Source of the DNA: Sacculina carcini
Lineage: Eukaryota > Arthropoda > Thecostraca > Sacculinidae
Reading direction: 5' to 3'
NCBI GenBank assembly: GCA_916048095.2
Contig: OU696584.1
Span: 2,931,317-2,995,316, forward strand
Length of the DNA: 64,000 nucleotides
Shown: piece after piece, positions 43,309-52,969 of the stretch
Layout of the letters: each line of letters starts with the position of its first letter
How positions within the stretch are numbered: the first letter of the stretch is position 1
Position numbers and translations under genes: made by a program
Notes under the pieces: model-generated
Seen by the model: only the letters and a program-made list of their open reading frames with translations
Database searches by the model: none
Told to the model about the DNA's origin: nothing

Positions 43309-45226
43309 GCTCTCATCCATTTGATCCAACCACTGGCAAGAGAGTGGAATGCATACTGGGCAAGCCACGACTGGCGCCAGGAGCAGTTCCTTGTATTTAC
43401 CCCAATTTGCCGTCGTATCTGTCTTCATCGTCATTGGCTTCACGGAAATCAAGGGACAGCAAGACACAGCGTCTCGAGGTGCAGCAGCTGGAAAAGGTTA
43501 TTCAGATGAGCTCCACAGAACACTCTGAATATCTAGAGAGTATGAAGATTGACAGTTTCGAAGCGTTAAAAACAAAATTCGACAGCGTCGTTAACAGGGA
43601 CTATTGGAACTTTGTTGACGTAGATTCAAAAATCGTCATTTCTCATGTCACAACATGTAACGTTCGCGTCCAACATTGCGTTACAATTAAGGAAGATTGT
43701 AATTTCACAGTGGTCATCCGAGGCGCCAGAGAGAGCGATGCGCGAGATGTTCCGATATATTGAACGTTTGCTTACATGACATTCAACGTTTGTGTGTCTG
43801 TGTGTCTGTATACACGCGCAGCACTGGTCGCGTTGGCAGACGCCGTGTATGTGTGTGTGCAGTCATGTGTATGTGTGGGTGTGTATGTGTGCGCGTGTGC
43901 GTCTATCCTGTACTGTCTTGGTGGCGATGTAACTGGGGGAAGTATGGGCAGTGTAAAGGGGGTTCGATGACGCGTTGAGTTTCATGGGGAGTCGAGATCG
44001 AGCGTTCATGGTGTGAGTGTGAACGGTGCGCGGAAGCTTTGAGTGACAGTGTACGGCGGTGTGCAGAGTGCATTGTTCTTGGTGTTTTGTACTCGTTTCC
44101 GCGGTGTGAATATCGAGTGTTGCGTGTATTTACTCGGTGTCATATTGTGCGATTGTGTGATTGTGTTATATATATTTCATCGTCCATCATTTGTTCTCCA
44201 ATACAACTACAAAGATCTAACCATTTCTGTATTTGTGGAAGGCGCACAAATATTTGATGATGCATTTGCTAAAGAATTAAAGACTCTCGATGATTTTCAA
44301 AAAGTTTTGGATAAGGTTTCTTCCTTTCAAAGCACATATGATTCACCAGATGGTCACATTGCTTTGATTCAGTTGGTTTTGACTCTGTTGACACCGCTGC
44401 TCAATTGTGGGTACAAGCATGAGTGTGTGATCGAATTTGTCTGTGAGCAGCTGCGGATTCTTCTAGGCAAACATTCAAAGTACTCAGTGCATTTCACAGT
44501 GTTTTCTTCGCTGTTATACAGCCTTTCACCTTGTGCGTACAGGTTTGTTCGAAGCTCATGTAGCATTCTGCTGCCTAGTTTTTCGACTATACGCCGTATC
44601 AACCTAACATACGACGTAAATCCACTGAAAGAGCAAGTCCTTCTCACTTATTGTCCTACATAAACAAAAACTGCAGTGTATTTTACCTGAGGACAAAACA
44701 CTTTCGCTGTTGGTCGATGAAATTCACTTGCCGCCATCGTTTGATTATAAAGGTGGAAATATTGTTGCATCGTCGTTTGATGGTAGTGGTGCGGCGACCA
44801 GTGCGTGTGTGTTCATGATAAGTAGTGTTCTGAGTAAATTCAAAGACGTAGTGCACTTATTGCCGGTGAGAGCACTGAAAGTCGATGTTTTGCACCGATT
44901 CATTCGTGAAATTATCATACGTCCGGAACAACTTGGATTCATGGTAATATCAGTAATAACGGATAACAATTCTGTGAATCGCAAAGCAATGTCATTGTTC
45001 CGCAGTCCTCCCGGTCTTTCCATTGTGTACCAACATCGGTCTTGTTCCGATCGTCCGTTTTTTTCTATTCGATTCTGTGCATATATTGAAATGTGTACGG
45101 AATAACTGGCTGAATATAAAGGATTCTAGGAAGGCCTTCAATTTTCCGCATTTCTCGTTGACCGAGAATTTCATGGTGGCATCATTCACATCATTCATCA
45201 TTATATTTGATTTAGCGTTATTTTGA
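43309..45226 (+). pseudogene. P2 transposase, exon 3 second copy and catalytic region
   Basis: Second copy of the AVPCIYPN to LLYSL region (43,309-44,530; interrupted by a solo LTR), continuing as SPCAYRFVRSSCSILLPSFS, TIRRINLTYDVNPLKEQ, then LPEDKTLSLLVDEIHLPPSF (44,690-44,750; the D of VDEIHL is the likely first catalytic Asp). GAATSACVFMISSVLSKFKD, VISVITDNNSVNRKAM and FLFDSVHILKCVRNNWLN (45,068-45,121) follow. This is the RNase H-like core and GTP-binding-type insertion of P transposases. Frame changes occur near 44,655 and in a T run near 45,060. The LINE then interrupts. Confidence 0.75.
43698..44211. mobile_element. 514-bp solo LTR in the transposase exon
   Basis: TGTAATTTCACAG to CAACTACA, flanked by the 5-bp duplication AAGAT (43,693-43,697 and 44,212-44,216). 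The duplicated segment at 37,580-37,600 is the empty site with one AAGAT. It contains a TATATATA box near 44,168 and TG-rich DNA. No internal region remains. The family is unknown. Confidence 0.85.
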
Positions 45227-45527
45227 TTTTTCATTACTCGTTTTGTTCATTGATAATATTTGCCTTTTTAAGGGCGGATATTTTCTTCTTGCGAGCTCAT
45301 TCATTTACTTTTAAGACTGTTTAAGACTTTTAAGTCAATTAATCTTTCTTTTATTTCAGGTTATATATTTGAATTTTTATATTTTGTTTCTGAATGTGAT
45401 TGAGAATCAGGGTTCACAGCCATAGTTGCTTTGCAATCTTCCTGCTGAATTCTCTCATCACATTCTTTTTCGTCACTTTTCAGCTCAGTTTGTATATTAT
45501 TTAATTTAACGTTGTCTATAAATATAA

Positions 45528-48500
45528 GTGTTGTTCATGGATATATGTATTATTTTCTGTCTCATGTCTGTTTTGTTGATGTGGCGGGCCGAAAATTGTA
45601 GCCCCGCCCCGACGGCTAACGGCCGGTTTTCCCGTTTTCCGTCAGCGCCCAGCTCTTTCCTCGCACTGAGGTGCCAACTAATTCTGTGTTGCTCTCATAC
45701 TCTGTCTTTGTGGTCGCCCAATGGACATTTTGCCTTGCGATATGTGTTTAACAATGAGCTCTCAATAAATTGTTCTCACATGTGTTTTCTAGTGTTTTTC
45801 TTGTGTGTGTATTTGTGTGTATGTTTGCTTTGTATTATGTGTGTTGTATGCTTGTTTTTTGTTGTGAAATTTCGTATGCATGTGTTATGTGTTGTGTTTT
45901 TGTGTTCGCATGCGTCGTGCATTATGTGTTTATTTGTATGTCTGCTTTGCGTTGTGTGTGTGCCTTCTCACACCGTGGATTTGTCGTTTCTGCTGATGAT
46001 GTGTGGCGATGTTGAAATGAATCCCGGTCCTGCTCGACCACAAAAACGATTTTCAAATATACTTTTCGCCAACATCAGGGGCTTGTATAAGAACATCAGA
46101 GATTTGACAGCAGCCAGTCGCTCCAAGGACATCGTTATCTGTGCCGAAACGCTTGTGTCCGATTATCGGGACCAATCTGAGCTCTTGATGCCAGGTTTCA
46201 GTAAGCCATTGCTAATCAAACGTGACTCAAAAAACAGGCGGCGTGGCATGGCAGTGTACGTACGCAAAGGCTTTTCAGCAACGAGAATTACAGCGCACGA
46301 CTGCACTTGTCATGAATTTATGCTGCTGCGTGTCAACACCGCCTTGATGAATTTTTACATCTTTGGAGCCTACCGAAATCCAGACAGTAACGACTCTATC
46401 TACGAATGTCTCTTGTCAGCCATGTCAACAATTCAGGAGAAGGACACCAAGTCAGCATTTGTATTTGTGGGAGACATGAACGCCCATCACCGTGAGTGGC
46501 TCTTGTCGACATCTCCTACAGACGCTCATGGTAGAGCAGCATATGATTTCTGCAACATTTCTGGTTGCTCCCAAATGGTGTCCGGTCCCACATATCAAGC
46601 GGGTAACTGTTTGGACTTGGTTATGACAGACGTCTCAGATATCGTGAGTGTAAACGTGGAAGCTCCAATAGGAAGTTCAGATCACTCGTCGCTGTCCGTG
46701 AAGTTGACATTGAGACAGAAGGTTTCTCCTTACACGATTTCAAGGCTCGTGCACATGAAGAACAATGTTGACTGGGTGAAGGTGAATGATGAATTGAAAT
46801 CAATTAAAGTTTCAAATCTGCAGCAGAAGGAATGCCCCATCGATGCATTGAACAAATACATTACCGATGTCATCTCAAGGAGAGTGCCTACTAAAAAACT
46901 ACGTTTTCGCTCTGATGACAAAGCCTGGTTCACCAACGAATGTCGCAGCGCACGTGAATCCAAGCAGGAGGCTTACCACAAGTGGCTCCAATCACGCTCA
47001 GCCGATTCATGGAATGTCTACACTGAGGCCAGACGGCATGCTGAGCATGTGTATTCAGAAGCGGAAACACGTCACTCAAAGAAACTTGCTGAAAAGCTAA
47101 CATCTGCCAATGACGCCCACAAATGGTGGTCAACGTTGAAATCGTCAGTGTTTGGACATGACCTGTCTGTCCCTCCTTTATTTTCAGCGAACGGTGAGCT
47201 CAAAATCAACCCAACAGAGAAGGCAGAGTTGCTTATGGATTACTTCAATACCAAGCAATGTCAAGGGTCCATTCCGTCTGACGATTCATCTGTCCTCGCC
47301 CCGAAAATCAAAGGCATTGCCTTCCGATCAAAAGAAGTGGCGAATCTCATGAAAGACCTAGATGCCCACGGAGGAACAGACCCTCTGAATATGTTTCCGC
47401 TATTTTTCAAGAACACGGCAGATACTCTAGCTCCGAAGCTCAGTGCTCTTTTCAGGCGCTTGATGAAGACTGGTTCGTTTCCATCATGTTGGCGGGTTGC
47501 GAATATCACGCCCATACCAAAAGGAACCAATTCAGCTGATGTTGCAAACTACCGGCCAATATCAATTACGCCGATTCTGTCCAAAATATTCGAGCACTTG
47601 ATATCTTCCAGACTGTCCAAGTACCTGGAGAGCAACAATCTGCTGTCGGAAAACCAATTTGCATACCGCAAAAAACTCAGCACGACTGACACTCTGCTTA
47701 CTATCACGCATGAGCTCCAGCAAGTGCTAGACAAAGGCAGTGAAGCCTGGATTGTGCAGTTGGATTTTTCGGCAGCATTTGACCGTGTGAGCCACCAGGG
47801 CTTGTTGCAAAAACTGAGAAACATTGGAGTCGGCGGCCGTTTGCTAAGTGTTTTGCATCAATTTCTATCCAATCGCGTACAACGTGTTGCCATCGATGGA
47901 GCATACAGTGGCTGGCAGAGCATTGTGTCCGGTGTCCCGCAGGGAAGTGTGTTGGGTCCTATTTTGTTCAACATTTACACCGCTGACCTGTACACAACCA
48001 CACGCAACCCTGTATATGGATATGCTGATGATATCACCTTGATGGCTGTAATTTCATCTCCTTCGGACAGACCACAGGTGCGTCAAACGGTCAACGACGA
48101 TCTCAGCAGCGTCCTGAAGTGGTGTGAGAGGTGGAATATGATGCTGAACACTTCGAAATCTAAATGCTTGTTGGTTTCTAGGTCACGTACCGTTCAGCCT
48201 TCACATGGAGCTATCCTCATAAATGACGCCCAACTCAACGTGTGTGATAAGCTCAAAATATTGGGAGTACATGTAGACTCAAAGCTGACGTTTGAGAGTC
48301 ACATTCGGAAGCTAGTTTGTTCGGCATCGCGGAAACTGGGAATTATAAGAAAGGCATATCGGATGTTCGGTAGCAGCACAATCTCAAAAAATTGTTTTCG
48401 CTGTTTCATTTTGCCAATTCTGGAGTACTGCGCCCCCGTGTGGTCTTCTGCTGCGGATTGTCACCTCAATCTCATCAACAGAGTTGTTAGAACTTGCAAG

Positions 48501-48833
48501 TTCCTCTGTGGTGACTTGGTTCTTGGTGATCTTTGCCATCGTCGAAAGGTCAGCAGCGTGTGCATGCTGTACAAGATCAAGCACAACGACCATCATCCGA
48601 TGAGCAAGTCAATTCCTGATGATTTCGTGGCAGCAAGAATCACACGGTTTACATCCAAACAGCATTCCCAGTGCATGGCTCCAATTCGTTGTCGTACAAA
48701 ACACTTCCAACGTTGCTTTCTTCCGGCCACTGTGTCTACTTGGAACACGTTGAAGGAGGAGGCTTTCTCGCAGAACAATTTGAACAAATTCAAGGCCAAA
48801 GTAAATGAAATGCTACTGAAAGAGCGGAATTGA
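45528..48833 (+). CDS. LINE ORF2: 2A motif, AP endonuclease and reverse transcriptase
   Basis: 1,101 codons. Residues 85-145 are a Cys/Leu/Val/Phe-rich hydrophobic stretch encoded by TG-rich DNA. A complete 2A motif, DVEMNPGP, is at 161-168. The endonuclease follows: FANIRGLY near 178, GDMNAHH at 315-321, SDHSS at 384-388. The RT spans about 660-900: NYRPISITPILSKIF, LDFSAAFDRVSHQGL, SGVPQGSVLGPILFNIY and YADD at 832-835. The C-terminal domain has ILPILEYCAPVWSSA. The enzyme nicks DNA and copies its RNA at the nick. The native start is uncertain: the first Met is at 45,528, but a Met nearer the 2A motif is possible. No breaks seen, so this copy may be recent. Confidence 0.85.
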   Translation: MLFMDICIIFCLMSVLLMWRAENCSPAPTANGRFSRFPSAPSSFLALRCQLILCCSHTLSLWSPNGHFALRYVFNNELSINCSHMCFLVFFLCVYLCVCLLCIMCVVCLFFVVKFRMHVLCVVFLCSHASCIMCLFVCLLCVVCVPSHTVDLSFLLMMCGDVEMNPGPARPQKRFSNILFANIRGLYKNIRDLTAASRSKDIVICAETLVSDYRDQSELLMPGFSKPLLIKRDSKNRRRGMAVYVRKGFSATRITAHDCTCHEFMLLRVNTALMNFYIFGAYRNPDSNDSIYECLLSAMSTIQEKDTKSAFVFVGDMNAHHREWLLSTSPTDAHGRAAYDFCNISGCSQMVSGPTYQAGNCLDLVMTDVSDIVSVNVEAPIGSSDHSSLSVKLTLRQKVSPYTISRLVHMKNNVDWVKVNDELKSIKVSNLQQKECPIDALNKYITDVISRRVPTKKLRFRSDDKAWFTNECRSARESKQEAYHKWLQSRSADSWNVYTEARRHAEHVYSEAETRHSKKLAEKLTSANDAHKWWSTLKSSVFGHDLSVPPLFSANGELKINPTEKAELLMDYFNTKQCQGSIPSDDSSVLAPKIKGIAFRSKEVANLMKDLDAHGGTDPLNMFPLFFKNTADTLAPKLSALFRRLMKTGSFPSCWRVANITPIPKGTNSADVANYRPISITPILSKIFEHLISSRLSKYLESNNLLSENQFAYRKKLSTTDTLLTITHELQQVLDKGSEAWIVQLDFSAAFDRVSHQGLLQKLRNIGVGGRLLSVLHQFLSNRVQRVAIDGAYSGWQSIVSGVPQGSVLGPILFNIYTADLYTTTRNPVYGYADDITLMAVISSPSDRPQVRQTVNDDLSSVLKWCERWNMMLNTSKSKCLLVSRSRTVQPSHGAILINDAQLNVCDKLKILGVHVDSKLTFESHIRKLVCSASRKLGIIRKAYRMFGSSTISKNCFRCFILPILEYCAPVWSSAADCHLNLINRVVRTCKFLCGDLVLGDLCHRRKVSSVCMLYKIKHNDHHPMSKSIPDDFVAARITRFTSKQHSQCMAPIRCRTKHFQRCFLPATVSTWNTLKEEAFSQNNLNKFKAKVNEMLLKERN
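46008..46031 (+). other. 2A-type ribosome-skipping motif in LINE ORF2
   Basis: Encodes DVEMNPGP, preceded by LLMMCG. The consensus D-V/I-E-x-N-P-G-P is complete; separation in known 2A peptides occurs between the last G and P (residues 167/168 here). 2A-like sequences at the N-terminus of ORF2 are known in some APE-type LINEs (CR1-like elements in sea urchin and others). It would release the endonuclease-RT from its leader. Confidence 0.85.
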
Positions 48834-48982
48834 CTGTTGAGTCTTATTAATTGTATATTTATTCATATTTATTGTTATTTATTTTCTATTTATTTATATT
48901 TATTCCTATTTTACTCTCTATTTATTACTATTTATTATTGGTTGTTGTTATTTATTAAATTATACTTTTACTTTTTGGCTGT

Positions 48983-49212
48983 TGTTGTTTATTGAATCAT
49001 ATTTATTGTTGTTGCTGTTTATTGAGTCATATTTATTGTTGTTGTTGTTTATTGAATCATATTTATTGTTGTTGCTGTTTATTGAATCGTATTTATTGTT
49101 GTTGTTGTTTATTGAATCATATTTATTGGTGTTATTGTTTATTGAATCATATTTATTTGTGTTGTTGTTACTTATTGAATCATATTTATATTTATTGTTG
49201 GATGTTTCTTAT
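48983..49212 (+). repeat. 30-bp minisatellite in the LINE 3' UTR
   Basis: About seven copies of a 30-bp unit (TTTATTGAATCATATTTATT then GTTGTTGCTG, with variants). It makes an artificial ORF (repeated LLLLLFIESY), which is not a gene. The copies become more varied to the right. Confidence 0.85.
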
Positions 49213-49571
49213 TGAATCATATGTATTGTTCTTGATTGTTATTTATTAATTATTTGTTAATATTTATTCTTATTTATTGATGGCTGTTATTTACTGAATC
49301 ACATATTTATTGTTGATTGTTATTATTTATTGAGGAGCGTGGGCGGAGTGACATTATGGATTGTTATCGGATGATGGTTTATTATTTATTGTTATTTTTT
49401 TTTTTTTCCAAATCTCTTTCTAGACTTTTTTCTCTTCGAACTCTCTTTCTCTCTGAATCTTTTGGGCGCTTCCGGTACATGGGGCCACCTTAGGGTGGTA
49501 ATAGTGCTTGCACTCTTCCCATGCTACTGGATTTGCCTGTAATTAACAATAACAACAATAACAATAACAAG

Positions 49572-51130
49572 TATTCGAAAATTGCAATTTGTCGAGTCCG
49601 AATCTTTGGTAAAGTTTGGTTATGGCTGTAGAACATTGCCTGGCAACACTACTATTGTACAGAGTAACGCATTCAGTACGCAAACATTACAAATGTATGT
49701 GTGCTAACTCAATCGTTCACGTGTGTACCAGTTATTCCTGTAAGTTGATTACTTAATGTTTCTATATGAGTTTGCTCAATTGTGTTATATAAATATTAAT
49801 GGCTTAATATCCAAACATGCTTATAGCCAGTAAGCGCATATAACTGTATTCAATAACTGCGCGTGACTTATTACGTATCATATGTTCTGAGGTATTTCCA
49901 ATTTGTGCGTTATTTGTTTTCCAGATATTTGCATTCGTAGAATAAACATTTCTCGAACGTCATTTTGATCATGCAAATATATGACCTCACAACGTATTAG
50001 TAACGACCAATAATGTCTGTATCACTCAAATGCGAATCAGCGGGATGTAACGAGATCAAGTATGCAGATGACCTCCCAACATGTATTGCACTAATGCAAC
50101 TGCACCAGAGAAACGTCCACGACGTCGCCAGTGGTCGCTAACCACCGCCTAAAATAAATCGCCCGTCAGTGCAGCATGGAATTGGTGAGGACGACTGGGC
50201 GGCTTTCACCAGACGCTGGGAGATGTTCCGGGACGGCACCGAATTCGCTCCATCCCAAGTTAGCGCACAGTTATTGGCTTGCTGCGTCTCTAACCTTGAG
50301 GCAGCGTTGTTCCGGGACGACCCTGAAATCGCCCGTCGACCAGAGAGCGAAATACTCGCCGCCATCAAACGTCTGGCGGTAGTGCACGCAGCTTTGAGCA
50401 TCAGACGCGAAGCGCTACTGAAAACGCCACAAGAATCGGCGGAACCAATTCGACAATACGTTGCACGCTTGCGGGGGTTAGCAAATGTTTGTCAATGGAG
50501 TATGACCGCGTCCTGTAATCGTACGTCATGTACCGGAACTGCAACGTGTAACTACACAGAGGAAATCGTCAAACTGGTGATGATCAGCGGTCTCGCAGAT
50601 GACGAGATAAGAAAGGAGGTCATGGGCACAGCAGGCATAGACAACCAATGTTTGAACGATGTCGTTGCGCTGATAGATGGAAAAGAAACGGCGGCTAGAG
50701 CCATGACCGGCGGCGAATCAAATGTGGCTGCAAGCAGCTACTGCCGTATGGTACATGCGTCGGTAGGTGGACAACATCACTTAGCGACAATGACAACAGA
50801 TATGGAGAAGCTCGAACGACAGTTTCGCTGCGCTTGTGGACGTCTCACACATCAGTTTGGCAGAGTGAGAGGTAAGGTAAAGGAGTTTCACTCATGTCTG
50901 GATTGTTGGAGGAAAAACAACTCGGGTCAACGCAGGACACCATCTGCACGAAACAGCACAACAAATGCCACGCCCCAAGTCGGCGCCAACGTGCGGGATG
51001 AGGGCACACCACTGTCTGACCCCATCTTCGAGTGTCTACCAGCAGAGGTGATGAACACCAACATCTCCATGGACGTAATGCCTCACCCATCTTTAGAGGT
51101 AACGGCAACGGTCGACCGCGCAAAATGTAA
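49572..51130 (+). mobile_element. LTR-element fragment with gag, same family as element 1
   Basis: Between the LINE tail and the resumed transposase. The first 440 bases are non-coding and may contain LTR and leader, though no pair was found. Gag runs from about 50,013 to 51,110. The rest of the element is missing. The copy looks better preserved than the one at 1-3.5 kb but is still incomplete. Confidence 0.65.
50013..51110 (+). pseudogene. gag fragment (fossil)
   Basis: Begins MSVSLKCESAGC and contains ALMQLHQRNV, DDWAAFTRRWEMFRDGTEF, EPIRQYVARLRGLANVC and a Cys-rich region (CNRTSCTGTATCNY). A late CACGRLTHQFGRVRGKVKEF, CLDC segment matches reading-frame remains near 2,650 in element 1. 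It is capsid-like; the function is inferred from position and similarity only. Confidence 0.7.
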
Positions 51131-52231
51131 AGCTCGTTTTGAAAATTTTCAGTGATTATGTGATTCAAGCGCTTAAATCTCTGGGCGCCAGTAAGCAATT
51201 AGAGTACGCCGAAGGAACTTCACATTTTCTAAGCATTTTCCTACGATGGTGGACAATATGCAATGTTAAAACACCAAATAAGGGCAAAAGGTTAAATAAC
51301 ATGTATTGTCATCCGCTAACAGATTCAGAAAACGATGCGAGGTTTTATTTCTTGACAAATTTTTGCAATGGCTAGATCATTGGAACTCAAACAATGCGAT
51401 GATGGGATTGACGAAAGAAACATTTTCGGCGCTTCATCACACAACGTACGCCCTAAGTGAACTCACTAAATTCTGTATTTATGAACTGGGAATGTTGTAC
51501 ATTCTGCCTGGCAAATTCCAAACCGATTCTATGGAAGATCGGTTCGGCCAATATCGAAGTTTATCCGGCTGTAATTACGGTATTTCTACAAGGCAAATTT
51601 TTGAATGCGCAAACAAAATAAGAGTCCGTAGTGTAACCGATTTGAGGCTCTCCATTGCCAATAATCACGTGGATTTTTCCCATGTAGACTTTTCAAATCT
51701 TCCTGACTGGGATTCTAACTGTGTGCGGGACGCTACCCGGAAATTCATAATTACTATATCCGACGAAGACATTTCAGATTGCAGGGAATATTTGCCTGTT
51801 CTAGTTTACATTGGGGGTTATTGCTGTTTTTGAGTTCTTCGGAGGTCAAATTCTTCGGCCTGTAAGCAATTTCTTGTGGCACCCGACGATAATAGCCAAG
51901 CATACCGTTTTTCGTATGTGAAGGGCATTGATCGTGGGTGTTTGTTCTATCCCGGTGATGCAGTAGTGGATATTGTCATGCTTTGTTATTTAACAGTAAA
52001 TAAATGTGTTTGTATTTCCGATTTTCTGACATAGAATGACCAACGGTGCATTGCTATTTCACATTGCATTATTGCATACATCACATTGCATCACATTATT
52101 TCACAGAAATGATTGAGGATCATGCCATAGAGTTCAATGAACCATTTTGTTCGGCACATGATATGAAGAATATCACCGAGAAAATTGTTTGGACTTCAGT
52201 AAATATTTTACTGAACAATTTTTGTTTCTAA
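51131..52231 (+). pseudogene. P2 transposase C-terminal region
   Basis: Resumes at about 51,145 with IFSDYVIQALKSLGASKQLE and FLRWWTICNVKTPNKGKRLN. It continues in a second frame as LTKETFSALHHTTYALSELT, KFQTDSMEDRFGQYRSLSGC and IRQIFECANKIRV, then YIGGYCCF, VKGIDRGCLFYPGDAVVDIV, and the tail ITEKIVWTSVNILLNNF up to a stop at 52,229. The E/DRFGQYR-LSG box is a hallmark of the RNase H-like C-terminal part of this P-transposase group and includes the late acidic residue. At least two frame changes (near 51,320 and 51,835) make it non-functional. Confidence 0.75.
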
Positions 52232-52239
52232 AAAAAAAA

Positions 52240-52920
52240 TGAATAAAAAAAATTCCCAGGCGCAGTCTCGTATTAAACACAGGAAACTCGATACATTTTC
52301 ATGAGTTGTGGATAAGTAATACCTTCGGCGGCTCCATAAGGCTTCGTATCGGCTCTGCTTATTACCCATCAGCAGGCGCATTATATCACATTATCAGCAG
52401 GGAATTCTCCACATGCTACGAAACGCTGCTATATGTGGTATTTCGTTTTCATTCACCATCATATTTATCATTGTGCGTTTGTCAATGCTTGAATTCATTC
52501 TCAGTTGTTCGCTTTGTGTTTCGCACTGTTGTATTCATGAAATGTTGTAAACACTTTTTGTCGACATGTTGATGAGCTTGAACATGTGAATGATGAATTT
52601 AATAGCGTGCCCGTGTCTGAATTCACCGCTGCAAATAATTAATGAGATATGTCGTATTGTTTTCTATATTTGGTCCATGATTTGTTGATGTTTTTTGTCA
52701 TGATTGGTTCAATACATGTTCGTAAACCTTCTATTTTGTTTGTATTAGGTCGTAAAAAGAATTGTTAGACATTATACAGCTTCTAAATGAATAGTTTCAT
52801 CTAAAACTGGGAGTATTTGTGAAAATAATGCACCGGTGTACGCATAATATTAACTAACAGTGCACCGCAGCACATACACACTGCACCGACGTTGGCCGAA
52901 CGCTTTGACATCACCAAATC
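52240..52920 (+). other. P2 3' non-coding region
   Basis: From the transposase stop to the right inverted end. It begins with an A run and AATAAAAA (near 52,243, a possible poly(A) signal). No gene is seen; short ORFs are chance frames. Confidence 0.5.
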
Positions 52921-52950
52921 GTGAAACGGCCTTGTATCTAGGTGGCGTCG
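52921..52950 (+). repeat. P2 right terminal inverted repeat
   Basis: GTGAAACGGCCTTGTATCTA then GGTGGCGTCG is the inverse of the P2 left end and also resembles the P1 left end (18,810-18,835). A second CTAGGTGGCA follows at 52,959, so the end may carry a short internal repeat. Confidence 0.65.
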
Positions 52951-52969
52951 TCTGTAGTCTAGGTGGCAT

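Larger units (their letters stand above)
45235..49571 (+). mobile_element. APE-type LINE with intact ORF2 and 2A motif
   Basis: A plus-strand non-LTR retrotransposon inserted in the P2 transposase. It holds a 1,101-codon uninterrupted ORF (endonuclease plus RT), a 3' UTR with a 30-bp minisatellite and a tail (CAATAA)n at about 49,545. A 5'-truncated sister end is at 18,504-18,780. The 5' end is not fixed: it lies between the last transposase coding (45,226) and 45,528. No ORF1 with zinc knuckles is visible upstream, so it is 5'-truncated or a single-ORF type. CR1/Jockey-related; the clade is not settled. Confidence 0.85.
26421..52960 (+). mobile_element. P2, P-like (THAP/P superfamily) DNA transposon, nest of insertions
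   Basis: Ends: ACGCCACCTAGATACAAGGC plus C at 26,424-26,444 and its reverse complement at 52,929-52,949. Between them, in order on the plus strand: leader exon with donor (26,801), THAP exon, second THAP exon with the AVPxIxPN box, transposase N-terminal, catalytic and C-terminal parts (to 52,231). Insertions: a hAT-like element in intron 1, with an LTR element inside it; an LTR element in the THAP exon; a Gypsy element in the next exon; a LINE; and a gag-bearing LTR fragment. Removing insertions leaves a few kb, normal for a P-like element. CTGTAG occurs just outside both ends but offset by one base, so the 8-bp target duplication is unproven. Confidence 0.75.

Noticed and set aside
44710-45105. 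host gene with a stand-alone conserved domain
   Set aside because: The sequence is the catalytic part of the P-like transposase and is collinear with P1 at 24.5 kb and with the flanking THAP and C-terminal pieces.
48982-49249. Leu-rich repeat ORF (LLLLLFIESY repeats)
   Set aside because: A by-product of the 30-bp minisatellite in the LINE 3' UTR; two frames are open for the same reason.
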